Origin: Methylacidiphilales bacterium
GTDB taxonomy: Bacteria; Verrucomicrobiota; Verrucomicrobiia; Methylacidiphilales; UBA1321
NCBI GenBank assembly: GCA_026225555.1
Contig: JAMFSY010000073.1
Location: forward strand, 1 to 48,708
Length of the DNA stretch: 48,708 nt
Direction: 5' to 3'
Below, in pieces: positions 32,418 through 40,342 of this stretch. The translations under genes and the position numbers were made by a program. Positions within the stretch are counted from its first letter, which is position 1. Each line of letters opens with the position of its first letter. Below the pieces are notes generated by a model. It was not told the origin of the DNA. It ran no database searches and saw nothing but the letters and a program-made list of their open reading frames with translations.

Positions 32418-33653
32418 ATGAATCACCGTTTGCTCGTTTTCACTCTCGCCGCGCTTTCCATGCTGGGGGCCTTGTCGATCGACGCCTATTTACCGGCGCT
32501 ACCTGCGATCGCGCAGGCGTTTTCCGTCAGCGCGGCGGCGGCGCAACAAACTCTCACCATCTATCTGATCGCCTATGCGATCATGACGCTCTTCTACGGC
32601 ACGCTGTCCGATTCCTTCGGCCGTCGACCGGTCATCCTGGTCGCGATGGGGCTTTACCTGCTCAGCTCGGTGGGCGCGGGGCTGGCCCCGAATCTGGGCT
32701 GGCTGCTTTTCTTCCGGTTTCTCCAGGGCTGTACGGCCGGGGCGGGAGGAGTCATCGCGCGCGCCATGGTCGGCGATCTTTTTGTGGGGGCCGAGGCCCA
32801 GCGCATCATGTCCTACATGTCCATCATCTTTGGCCTGGCCCCGGCCATCGCTCCGGTGCTTGGCGGCTGGCTGCAGGCCGCTTTCGGTTGGAGGTGGATC
32901 TTTGGTTTCATCGCCCTTTTCGTCCTCATTCTTCTCGTCATCTGTTACCGGGATTTGCCGGAAAGTCTGGCTCGGGAAAAACGCCATGCCTTCCACTTCA
33001 AGATTATCCTCGCGAACTATTGGGAGGCCGCGCGCCATGCCCGCTTTATCTTCCAATCGCTGAGCATCGCGTTTGCGTTTTTCGGGATCATGATTTACGT
33101 GGGTTCAGCCCCGGCCTTCGTCATGAACATCCTGCATCTCTCGGTCACGGAATTCGGATGGCTTTTCATTCCCATCATCACGGGGATGATGACCGGTTCC
33201 TTCCTGGCGGGGAAATGGAGCCACCGTTTCAGCCCCACGTTCACGATCCGGATCGGATTCTTGCTGATGGCCATCGCCTCCCTGGCGAATGTCGCGTACG
33301 CCGCCCTTTTCACCGCCAGGGTGCCGTGGGCGATCCTGCCGGTCATGGTCTATTCATTTGGAGCGGCGCTCGCCAGCCCGGCCATCACGGTTATGGCGTT
33401 GGAACTACTTCCTCGGTTCCGCGGTCTGGCGGCTTCCCTGCAATCCTTCATGTTTATGGGCATCTTCGCCGTCGGATCGGGCGTGATCTGTCCGCTTCTT
33501 TTCGGCAGCGCCCTCAAACTGGCGCTCGGCTCCGCGCTCGGTTTTCTCCTGAGCGCGGCGACTTGGTGGATCGGGGTTTACGGCCAGAAGGAGGAGGTCG
33601 CGGAGGCGATGACCATTCCACCCCCCTCTCCCGTGGAAGAAATCTTTTCCTAG
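32418..33653 (+). CDS. MFS multidrug exporter, Bcr/CflA type
   Basis: About 411 residues from the ATG at 32418; the frame opens at 32367, inside the previous gene's end. About 12 membrane helices. The DHA1 motif is in the first loop (GTLSDSFGRRPVIL), and the FLQGCTAGAGGVIARAMV helix is the Bcr/CflA antiporter motif. It exports drugs or metabolites across the inner membrane with proton exchange; the substrate is unpredictable. The tail is soluble (KEEVAEAMTIPPPSPVEEIFS). The gene converges on the response regulator, leaving only four bases between their stops. Confidence 0.9.
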   Translation: MNHRLLVFTLAALSMLGALSIDAYLPALPAIAQAFSVSAAAAQQTLTIYLIAYAIMTLFYGTLSDSFGRRPVILVAMGLYLLSSVGAGLAPNLGWLLFFRFLQGCTAGAGGVIARAMVGDLFVGAEAQRIMSYMSIIFGLAPAIAPVLGGWLQAAFGWRWIFGFIALFVLILLVICYRDLPESLAREKRHAFHFKIILANYWEAARHARFIFQSLSIAFAFFGIMIYVGSAPAFVMNILHLSVTEFGWLFIPIITGMMTGSFLAGKWSHRFSPTFTIRIGFLLMAIASLANVAYAALFTARVPWAILPVMVYSFGAALASPAITVMALELLPRFRGLAASLQSFMFMGIFAVGSGVICPLLFGSALKLALGSALGFLLSAATWWIGVYGQKEEVAEAMTIPPPSPVEEIFS

Positions 33654-33657
33654 GGTT

Positions 33658-34125
33658 CTAACTGGCCACTGCCGTAGCGGCTTTTTCATCCACCGGCGTG
33701 GGGATATTCTGCAACCAGCAAGCCTTGATGGCGCGGGCCATCTCAACCGTTTCGGTCAGCGAAGCGGGCTTGGTCAGGAAACAATTCGCCTGCAGGGCAT
33801 AGGCGGCATCGATGTCCCGCTGCTGCGCGGAGGAGGTGAGGATGATCACGATGAGGCGGTTCAAGAGGGGATGTTCCCGGATCCACTTCAACACATCGAG
33901 CCCGCTGAGATGTGGAATCTTCAGATCGAGCAGGACAAGATCCGGCAAAGGATAGAATCCCCGGCTGGCGAAAGGCGCCTTGCCCTCCAGATAGTTCAAA
34001 GTCTCGCGGCCATCGATGCAGCGGAAAACATGCGCCAGGGAACCGGCGGATTTGAAGGCCTTCTCGATGAAAAAAGCGTCGTCGTCATTATCGTCCACCA
34101 AAAGAATATTTCCAATAGACTCCAT
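33658..34125 (-). CDS. Single-domain response regulator (CheY/Rcp1-like)
   Basis: 155 residues, only a receiver domain with a short tail. The acidic pocket is LVDDNDDDA (Asp11-Asp12 region), the phospho-acceptor is Asp67 in LLDLKIP, the Thr/Ser switch is in IILTSS, and the conserved lysine is in LTKPAS. It lacks an output domain, so it likely relays phosphate or binds a partner, as Rcp1-type regulators do with phytochrome kinases. No histidine kinase lies nearby. A ribosome-binding site (GGAGGG) precedes the start at 34125. Confidence 0.92.
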   Translation of the reverse strand: MESIGNILLVDDNDDDAFFIEKAFKSAGSLAHVFRCIDGRETLNYLEGKAPFASRGFYPLPDLVLLDLKIPHLSGLDVLKWIREHPLLNRLIVIILTSSAQQRDIDAAYALQANCFLTKPASLTETVEMARAIKACWLQNIPTPVDEKAATAVAS

Positions 34126-34239
34126 GTTCCCTCCATACTAGCGCAAGGTTGGCGGAGTTCAAAGAAGCTCTCCTAATTGCAATGTTTCTCCGCGCGGAAA
34201 ATGATGATATTTCTGTTAGCCTGCTCAAAACGGACGGCC

Positions 34240-35073
34240 ATGAAAATCGCACTCCCCTTTCTCCTCCTTACGCTCGGCGGCTTCTCCCTTCTTCCGGCGC
34301 AGGAAAGTGCCCTGGTGCTCGACCCGCCGCTCAGCCAGGTCTTTCCGCTCGACGTCCGGCCCGACGGCGTGCGGGTACCTTACCCCGTTCTGATCAACGA
34401 GCACATGGTGCTGGGTCCGGCCGCCGTTCTGCGCTTCATTTACATCGATCCCAATGCCGGGACGCGCACACATGGCGGCGCGGGCGGGGATAATGGATTT
34501 CGCACGCATGTCGGACCAGGAGGCCGCCTCGATTCCAACGACTCGCACGATGGCGGTGCGGCGGGGGGCTGGGGCAAGAACGATGGAGATGATTCCGTGG
34601 GACTCTTCGATGGCATCGGCAAGAAGGACGACGCCAAGCGGAACCAGACCGAATTGCAAAGCGAGGTCTGGAAACAAAAGGATCTTTTCGTTGAGGCCTT
34701 CAATCACGCCGCCGAAGCGGGCACGACGATTGTCTACATGCTGCCGCCCAAGCCCAAGCTGTTGACCTCCGACATCGATCTTCCCGAGGGCATGCTGCTC
34801 GCGCAGGTTGACGGCCATGTGCGCGTGCTGGGACTTACCCAGGATTCCCGCGCTTTCGCCGGAGGCGTTCGTCCCGGCGACGAGATCCGTTCCCTGAGCG
34901 GTGGCGCCGCCCTGACGAGCCTGGACGATTTCATCCGCGATTACGCCACCACCAAGCACCAGGCGAAAGTCACGGGAAACCCAAGCTACGCGCTCTCCGT
35001 CTGGCGTCCAAGCGAAGGCCAACTGATCTCGGTGCAAATCGCCGCACCGCCGACGATTCCGAAATTCTTTTAG
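34240..35073 (+). CDS. Exported PDZ-like protein of unknown function
   Basis: About 277 residues from the ATG at 34240; an earlier in-frame ATG at 34177 lacks a signal sequence. The signal peptide runs MKIALPFLLLTLGGFSLLPA, cleaved near AQE. A glycine- and aspartate-rich linker covers about residues 75-115 (THGGAGGDNG, SNDSHDGGAAGG). A C-terminal PDZ-like domain (about 185-275) contains LTQDSRAFAGGVRPGDEIRSL, the usual carboxylate-binding turn. There is no protease domain. The gene diverges from the response regulator. An inverted REP pair follows its stop. Confidence 0.78.
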   Translation: MKIALPFLLLTLGGFSLLPAQESALVLDPPLSQVFPLDVRPDGVRVPYPVLINEHMVLGPAAVLRFIYIDPNAGTRTHGGAGGDNGFRTHVGPGGRLDSNDSHDGGAAGGWGKNDGDDSVGLFDGIGKKDDAKRNQTELQSEVWKQKDLFVEAFNHAAEAGTTIVYMLPPKPKLLTSDIDLPEGMLLAQVDGHVRVLGLTQDSRAFAGGVRPGDEIRSLSGGAALTSLDDFIRDYATTKHQAKVTGNPSYALSVWRPSEGQLISVQIAAPPTIPKFF

Positions 35074-35108
35074 ACCGTTTTTACTTAGATTATCGCTCTT
35101 TTTTCCCT

Positions 35109-35135
35109 GTCATCCTAAGCTTGTCGAAGGATCAG
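35109..35135 (+). repeat. REP-like palindromic repeat
   Basis: 27-bp copy beginning GTCATCCTAAGCTTG and ending AAGGATCAG, one substitution from the consensus copy, after the PDZ-like gene. Confidence 0.9.
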
Positions 35136-35161
35136 TTTCGCCTCGGTAAAAGGCAACTGAA

Positions 35162-35188
35162 CTGATCCTGCGACAAGCTCAGGATGAC
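35162..35188 (-). repeat. REP-like palindromic repeat, inverted partner
   Basis: CTGATCCTGCGACAAGC continuing to GGATGAC, 26 bp after its partner, on the opposite strand. The pair can form a hairpin between the PDZ-like gene and the cupin gene. Confidence 0.9.
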
Positions 35189-35246
35189 CGCATTTAATGC
35201 GGATATTTAACTGGAAATCGCTCTAGTTTCCCCCGTCTCCGGCTCT

Positions 35247-35690
35247 CTATAGCCGGATAAATTCGCCCACTTCGGGCAGCGCCTGCAGTGTCGCGACATT
35301 CGCCTCGTCCGGTCGCTCGGGCCGGTCCCGCTCGATGTTGACCAGGCAGAGAAAGCCGAGCGGCTCGGGCGTTGTGGCGCGAAACTGGTGCCACGTCATG
35401 GTTGGAACGGAGATGAGATCGTTCCCGGTGATCTCGTAAATCGTATCGCCGACGAGGCAGTGCCCGCGTCCGCGAATGACCATGACGGAATGAATATGGT
35501 CGTGCCGTTCGAGGGTGGAATGACCGCCCGGTTCGATCTCGAAATAACGCAACTCCGCGCCCAGCTTCGGTCCACCTTCAAAAAGAATCTGGCGGGAGAT
35601 CGCTTTGAAATGGGTGCCCTCCTCCTTGTAATTGAGCACGGGCACACCGTTCCAGCGATGGCCGCCCACATGACGCACGACGTTCTTCAT
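35247..35690 (-). CDS. Cupin-domain protein
   Basis: 147 residues, a single cupin barrel. The metal-binding pattern is visible: GGHSTLERHDHIHSVMVIRGRGHCLVG corresponds to the first cupin motif (His-x-His cluster) and DLISVPTMTWHQFRA to the second. It may bind Fe, Zn or Mn and act as an isomerase, dioxygenase or sugar-binding protein; the exact function is open. It starts 4 bp into the stop of the aldo/keto reductase gene (ATGA overlap), so it is the last gene of that operon. Confidence 0.88.
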   Translation of the reverse strand: MKNVVRHVGGHRWNGVPVLNYKEEGTHFKAISRQILFEGGPKLGAELRYFEIEPGGHSTLERHDHIHSVMVIRGRGHCLVGDTIYEITGNDLISVPTMTWHQFRATTPEPLGFLCLVNIERDRPERPDEANVATLQALPEVGEFIRL

Positions 35691-36673
35691 GATTGGAGAA
35701 TTTTCTCGATCTCACCCAGTTCCGTTTCCGAAAAATCGAGCCGGTCCAGCACCTTGAGATTGGTATCGAGCTGGGCGACGGAACTCGCGCCGATCAAAGC
35801 CGTCGTGACGGCAGGCAAGCGCAGCACCCAGGCCAGCGCCATCTCGGCCAGCGGCTGGCCGCGCTTTTGCGCGAGGGTATTCAGGGCGCGGACACGGGGC
35901 AGGTTCTTTTTGACCTGCTCCTCTTTAAGAAAGCCGCCCCGGGCGACGCGGGAGTCCTGGGGGATATTCTGCAGGTAACGATCGGTCAACTGACCCTGCG
36001 CCAGCGGCGAAAAGGGAATGCAGCCAATGCCCTCTTCCTCCAGCACCTTCGTCAAGCCATCCTCAATCCAGCGATGGAACATATTGTAGGCGGGCTGGTG
36101 GATCAGGCAGGGCGTGCCCAGCCGCCGCAAAATGGCCGCGGCCTGCCGGGTCTGCTCCGGCGAATAGTTGGAGATGCCCGCATAAAGCGCCTTGCCCTGG
36201 CGCACGGCCTGATCGAGCGCACCCATGGTCTCTTCCAAAGGCGTCTCGGGGTCGGGCCGGTGGTGGTAGAAAATATCGACATACTCCAAGCCCATCCGCT
36301 TGAGACTTTGATCCAGGCTCGCCAGCAGATATTTGCGGGAACCCCAATCGCCGTAGGGTCCGGCATACATCCCGTAACCGGCCTTGGTCGAGATGATCAT
36401 TTCGTCGCGATACTCGGCCAGTTCCTCGCGCAGAATGCGACCGAAATTGGTCTCCGCCGAACCGGGCGGCGGCCCATAATTATTGGCCAGGTCGAAATGG
36501 GTGATGCCGTGGTCGAACGCGTGAAGAATCAATTCCCGCGCGGTTTTCTGGGAATCGACATCTCCAAAATTATGCCAGAGGCCGAGCGAGATGCGGGGCA
36601 GCAGCACGCCGCTTTTGCCGCAGCGCTGGTATTTCATCTTTCCGTAACGGGAGGGAGCGGGCGAGTGGCTCAT
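35687..36673 (-). CDS. Aldo/keto reductase (L-glyceraldehyde 3-phosphate reductase/YghZ-like)
   Basis: About 328 residues from the ATG at 36673; an upstream start at 36712 adds a Pro-rich stretch. The AKR catalytic set is present: Asp and Tyr in HFDLANNYGP, Lys in IISTKAGYG, His in FYHHRPD. The C-terminal phosphate-binding loop ALIGASSVAQLDTNLKVL matches the AKR14 group, which includes YghZ/GprA. YghZ reduces L-glyceraldehyde 3-phosphate with NADPH. Neighbours are glycerate kinase upstream and a cupin downstream, all on the minus strand with small gaps, which supports a triose-phosphate/glycerate role. Confidence 0.9.
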   Translation of the reverse strand: MSHSPAPSRYGKMKYQRCGKSGVLLPRISLGLWHNFGDVDSQKTARELILHAFDHGITHFDLANNYGPPPGSAETNFGRILREELAEYRDEMIISTKAGYGMYAGPYGDWGSRKYLLASLDQSLKRMGLEYVDIFYHHRPDPETPLEETMGALDQAVRQGKALYAGISNYSPEQTRQAAAILRRLGTPCLIHQPAYNMFHRWIEDGLTKVLEEEGIGCIPFSPLAQGQLTDRYLQNIPQDSRVARGGFLKEEQVKKNLPRVRALNTLAQKRGQPLAEMALAWVLRLPAVTTALIGASSVAQLDTNLKVLDRLDFSETELGEIEKILQS

Positions 36674-36708
36674 GGAGGGAACAGGGTGGGGAACTGAGGC
36701 CGGGCAGG

Positions 36709-37875
36709 TCAATCCAATTGGCCATGCCCGTGAGCCATTTCATACGCTAGCGTCTCGAGCCGGCTGGCATGTTGTTCGGAGGAGAGGTCCTCAGGCGGCG
36801 GACCCGGATTTTCCTTCGTGCTCAATGCCGCGATCCGCTCGAAGGGCGTCCGGGAAACCGTCAGGGTCGAGCGCCCGCAAAAGGCCCAGGCGGGCTTTTT
36901 GATCTCGCGCGCCAGGTCGCCCAGTTGCGCCGGGGCCTTGCCGAGAAGGGAGGTGCGATCGAAGGAGCCTTCGCCGGTAATGACGAGATCGTGACGGCGA
37001 ATCATCGCGTCGAGTTTCAACAATCGGCGCACCAGTTGGAATCCGTTTTCCCTCTTCGCCTCGAAGAAGGCCATGAGCCCGTAACCGCACCCGCCGGCGG
37101 CGCCCGCACCCGGCTCCTGGGCCACATCGATCCCCAGATCGCGTTTCACAATGCGGGCCAGCCGTTGCAGGCCTTTTTCCAACCGCGCAATCATGGCGGC
37201 ATCCGCCCCTTTTTGCGCGGCAAACTGGCGGGCTGCGCCCTTGGGCCCGTAGAGCGGATTATCCACGTCGGTCGCGACGATGAAATGGGCGCGCGGCATG
37301 AGTTTCGGCGGCACGATTTCAGCCAGGCGACCGAGTCCCGCGCCATCCAGCGGAATGTCATGGCCCGTCTCGTCGAGGAAGCGATAGCCGAGAACGGAGG
37401 CGAGCGAAATGCCGCCCTCTGTCGTCGCGCTGCCGCCGAGACCGACCAGGATTTCACGAAAGCCTTCCTTCACCGCCTGGGCGATCAGCAGGCCGGTGCC
37501 GAGATTGGAGGTCTTCTCGGGATTACGCAGGTTCGCGGGCAGTTGCGCGATGCCGGACGCATTGGCCAGGCCGATGACGGCGGTGCGGCCGTTGCCGAGC
37601 ACGCCCCACTTCGCCACGCAGGGACGCCAGGCCGCATCCACCGTTTTGGTCGTGCGCAAACGGCCGCCGGTCTGCCGGACCATGAGCTCGACGAAGCCCT
37701 CGCCGCCATCGGTCAGGCTGAGGCAGGTCGTTTTCGCCTGGGGCCAGGCGCGGCGCACGCCACGCTCGATGGCCTTCGCCGCCGCCTCCGAAGTCAGGGT
37801 TCCCTTGAACTTGTCGGGCGCGATCAAAACGCGCCGGGGGGTGGAAATACTTCGTACCGCGCGGGTTCTGGCCAT
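36709..37875 (-). CDS. glxK: Glycerate 2-kinase (GarK/GlxK family)
   Basis: About 388 residues from the ATG at 37875; a longer frame from 37977 is not needed. It phosphorylates D-glycerate to 2-phosphoglycerate with ATP. Signatures are IAPDKFKGTLTS at the N-terminus, LTDGGEGF, LGGSATTEGG (residues about 165-175), and GAAGGCGYGLMAFF. The GEGSFDRTS motif and the closing CGRSTLTV are also standard. It is the first gene of a three-gene operon with the aldo/keto reductase and cupin, and diverges from glutaredoxin. The symbol rests on family membership; garK would be equally valid. Confidence 0.9.
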   Translation of the reverse strand: MARTRAVRSISTPRRVLIAPDKFKGTLTSEAAAKAIERGVRRAWPQAKTTCLSLTDGGEGFVELMVRQTGGRLRTTKTVDAAWRPCVAKWGVLGNGRTAVIGLANASGIAQLPANLRNPEKTSNLGTGLLIAQAVKEGFREILVGLGGSATTEGGISLASVLGYRFLDETGHDIPLDGAGLGRLAEIVPPKLMPRAHFIVATDVDNPLYGPKGAARQFAAQKGADAAMIARLEKGLQRLARIVKRDLGIDVAQEPGAGAAGGCGYGLMAFFEAKRENGFQLVRRLLKLDAMIRRHDLVITGEGSFDRTSLLGKAPAQLGDLAREIKKPAWAFCGRSTLTVSRTPFERIAALSTKENPGPPPEDLSSEQHASRLETLAYEMAHGHGQLD

Positions 37876-37967
37876 GGTTCGATTCAAAGCGAACCATGCG
37901 GCAATGGCAAGCAGGTCCGTGGGAAATTTTCCACGCGACAAAACGCTCCAGTTGCGTAGGTTCCAGC

Positions 37968-38222
37968 ATGTCCACACCCCGTCCTTTTCTCTACATCAAA
38001 GCCGGCTGCCCCTGGTGTGAGGAGGCGGAATCCTACCTGCAGGAGCACGGCATCGCCTATGGCCAGGCGGATGTCACCGTCGATCCCGCCGCGTTCGCGG
38101 AAATGAAACGGCTCTCCGGCCAGACGAAGGCCCCGACCATGCGCTGGGGCGACGAGATTCTCGCCGATTTTGGCGCGGCGGAGCTGGAAGTCTTCCTGCG
38201 CGCCCGGAACGTGGTCAAATAA
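37968..38222 (+). CDS. Glutaredoxin-like thiol oxidoreductase
   Basis: About 84 residues from the ATG at 37968. The redox motif is CPWC in FLYIKAGCPWCEEAESYL, and the thioredoxin-fold cis-Pro lies in TKAPTMRWG, followed by the glutaredoxin tail. It reduces disulfides, probably with glutathione or a mycothiol-like partner. It lies 19 bp upstream of the DUF309 gene on the same strand, which suggests an operon, although their link is not clear. Confidence 0.9.
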   Translation: MSTPRPFLYIKAGCPWCEEAESYLQEHGIAYGQADVTVDPAAFAEMKRLSGQTKAPTMRWGDEILADFGAAELEVFLRARNVVK

Positions 38223-38241
38223 CGGAGGCACGCTCTCGATC

Positions 38242-38679
38242 ATGGCCACCCATAAGTCGCCCAAGATTGATGCTCTGCTCGCGCAGTTCGAAGAGTCGCC
38301 CGATTTCAACCGCCATTACGTCGGCTTTTTTCGCTGCTTCAACGCGCAGATTTATTACGAAGCGCATGACGTGCTGGAGGAAGTCTGGCTCCCGATCCGC
38401 GGGCAGGCGCAGGCCAAGTTTTACCAGGGCCTGATTCAGATGGCCGGGGCGTTCGTCCACTTGCAAAAGAACCGGCTCGGGCCCTCCGCGCGTTTGTTCG
38501 CCCTGGCGTTGAAGAATTTTGAGGACTATCCCGAGCGTCATGCCGGGATCAATCTGCAGATCATTCGCGCGCTCTGCCGGGGTTATCGTCAGGCGCTGAT
38601 CGATTCGGGCGAGACAATCAATCCGTGGTCGAAGGAAACGGCGCCGCAGTTGGCGCTGCCTTCGGTGGATTTAAATTAA
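38242..38679 (+). CDS. DUF309 domain protein
   Basis: About 145 residues from the ATG at 38242. The DUF309 signature FNAQIYYEAHDVLEEVW is present near residue 40, followed by KFYQGLIQMAGAFVHLQ and ALKNFEDYP. These helical proteins have a possible metal-binding His/Glu pair (EAHDVLEE) and unknown biochemistry. It follows glutaredoxin after 19 bp and is the last chromosomal gene before the integrase element; a REP repeat follows its stop by 14 bp. Confidence 0.9.
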   Translation: MATHKSPKIDALLAQFEESPDFNRHYVGFFRCFNAQIYYEAHDVLEEVWLPIRGQAQAKFYQGLIQMAGAFVHLQKNRLGPSARLFALALKNFEDYPERHAGINLQIIRALCRGYRQALIDSGETINPWSKETAPQLALPSVDLN

Positions 38680-38692
38680 CTCGAAGAAGCCC

Positions 38693-38719
38693 GTTATCCT
38701 GAGCTTGTCGAAGGATCAG
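38693..38719 (+). repeat. REP-like palindromic repeat
   Basis: GTTATCCTGAGCTTG continuing to AAGGATCAG, one mismatch from the consensus, just after the DUF309 stop. It is the last REP copy before the integrative element. Confidence 0.88.
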
Positions 38720-38764
38720 TTCCGTGGTCTCCCCCGCCATCTGTAGCTGCGGTCTATGACCGAA

Positions 38765-38812
38765 GCTAGAACATTGAAATGAGAGTCACTTGAGTGAGTG
38801 ACCGATTCTAGC
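38765..38812. other. Nested inverted repeats upstream of the integrase, candidate attachment or regulatory structure
   Basis: Outer arms GCTAGAA (38765-38771) and TTCTAGC (38806-38812) enclose an inner GTCACT / AGTGAC pair (38785-38790 and 38797-38802) in a 48-bp block. This looks like a site for a site-specific recombinase or its regulator. The opposite att sequence lies outside the window and could not be compared. Confidence 0.4.
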
Positions 38813-38853
38813 ATAACGGAATGCATCGCAAATGCAGATGGGTTGACATCCCG

Positions 38854-38868
38854 CCATACAGTATATGG
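38854..38868. promoter_or_regulatory. CCATA...TATGG palindrome over the integrase start
   Basis: CCATACAGTATATGG covers the integrase ATG at 38865. It could be an operator that lets a protein block integrase translation or transcription. TTGACA at 38843-38848 upstream resembles a -35 box, but no -10 at the right distance was found. Confidence 0.35.
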
Positions 38869-40085
38869 CGACAGTTATCACAAACGGAAATCAGACGGTC
38901 AAACTCTATCAATCGGTCAATCGCGGTAAGGCGATGTACCAGCTTGCTTATTATGCGGCGGGACGGCGGGTTCAGAAAAACTTCGCGGACAAAGCCGAGG
39001 CGAAGCGGGTCGCCAAGCAAATACTCGGTGGGTTGACGAACGACGCGGAAGCAGTCGAGGCGATGGCCACGCCTGAGTTGGAAAGTCTCATTGCCGCCCG
39101 GCGGGTTCTTGCTCCAAGCTATGCGTTGCATGTGGCGGTGGAGGAACACGCGCAGGCTGTCAGCAAGCTGGGCAAGGCGAGTCTGCGGGAAGCGGTGGAA
39201 TTCTTCCTGCGGCATAACCGGGCGGATGTGCCCCGCCTGACACTGGCGGAAATCGCGGAGCAATTCGCGAAGTCCCGCGAGCAGTCGGGCCTTTCCGCGC
39301 ATTACGTCAGCCAATGCCGCAAAATCGTCGGCGACTTGGCCAAGGCGTTTCCCGGCAAGATGCTGCCCGATTTGAAGACGACGGAACTCGATGCCTGGCT
39401 TGGCGGTCTTCCTTTCGCGGCGAAAACCAAGAACGGGATGCGGATTATCCTGGTAGCCTGTGGTAATTGGGCAGAGGGCCGGAGTTATTTGGTCAGGGGC
39501 GGCAGTCCGTTCCCAGCGATGGTGCGGTACAAGGAGACGAAAAGCTCTGTCTCCATCTTCACGCCGGAAAACATCGCCATTCTGCTCAATAATGCCGATG
39601 TAACCTTGCGGCCTTTCCTCGCCCTGGGTGCCTTCGCGGGGCTGCGGATGGCCGAATTGCAGCGGCTGGACTGGAAGGAAATTGATTTGGATCGCGGCTT
39701 CATCACCGTGGATGCGAGCAAGGCCAAGACCCGCCAACGGCGGCTCGTGCCGATCTCGGATAACCTCAAGTTGTGGCTGACACCTTGCAAACAGGCTTCC
39801 GGTTCGGTATGCCTCCACCAGCGCCCGCAAATCGCGGCGGCGCGGCTTTGCGAGGGTTTCGAGTGGCAGGAGAACGGTCTGCGCCATTCGTTCATTTCGT
39901 ATCGGCTGGCTATCCTGCACGATACGGCGCGGGTTGCTTTGGAAGCTGGTAATTCGCCGGAAGTTATCTTCGGCCATTACCGCGAACTGGTGACACCGGA
40001 TGCCGCAGCCGCTTGGTTTGCACTTAGGCCTGATTGCTCAGGTCGCGCTGAAGGAATTGGAACGAACGACAAGGAGGTTAAGTAG
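38865..40085 (+). CDS. Tyrosine recombinase/integrase
   Basis: 406 residues. An N-terminal AP2-like or SAM-like region (1-140) precedes the catalytic domain (about 225-390). Candidates for the catalytic set: Arg261 in AGLRMAELQRLDW, a Lys around 286-288, Arg340 in NGLRHSF (the box usually reads HxLRH, so the first His is replaced by Asn), His371 and the nucleophile Tyr372 in FGHYRELVTP. This HYRELV form is a familiar integrase variant in Verrucomicrobiota and Planctomycetota. It likely integrates the element whose genes follow. The start is as given; a palindrome overlaps it. Confidence 0.88.
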   Translation: MATVITNGNQTVKLYQSVNRGKAMYQLAYYAAGRRVQKNFADKAEAKRVAKQILGGLTNDAEAVEAMATPELESLIAARRVLAPSYALHVAVEEHAQAVSKLGKASLREAVEFFLRHNRADVPRLTLAEIAEQFAKSREQSGLSAHYVSQCRKIVGDLAKAFPGKMLPDLKTTELDAWLGGLPFAAKTKNGMRIILVACGNWAEGRSYLVRGGSPFPAMVRYKETKSSVSIFTPENIAILLNNADVTLRPFLALGAFAGLRMAELQRLDWKEIDLDRGFITVDASKAKTRQRRLVPISDNLKLWLTPCKQASGSVCLHQRPQIAAARLCEGFEWQENGLRHSFISYRLAILHDTARVALEAGNSPEVIFGHYRELVTPDAAAAWFALRPDCSGRAEGIGTNDKEVK

Positions 40086-40250
40086 TCGTGTGGTATCGGT
40101 GGATTGGACCCGCCACGGTCAAAGCCGGGGTGGGTATTGTCAATAAGCCCACTAATTCTGATTCACGAGCTATCCGCAGCGACTAACCTCGCGCTGGACT
40201 CTCGCCAATGTCGTTGCGCAATCATGCCCTTATGGGCTAGCTGACGACGC

Positions 40251-40284
40251 AAGAAAAGTGTTCTTCCCGCGCGGCACTTTTCTT
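40251..40284. terminator. Bidirectional terminator between integrase and restriction-modification module
   Basis: Perfect 10-bp arms AAGAAAAGTG (40251-40260) and CACTTTTCTT (40275-40284) around a 14-base loop, with T/A tracts on both sides. It sits in the 257-bp gap between the convergent integrase and nuclease-like gene. Otherwise I see no gene in that gap. Confidence 0.7.
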
Positions 40285-40342
40285 TTAGCTCATCGCTACC
40301 GATGGAGGTTCTCCTCTATCTAACAAACAGCCCTTCAGTGGT

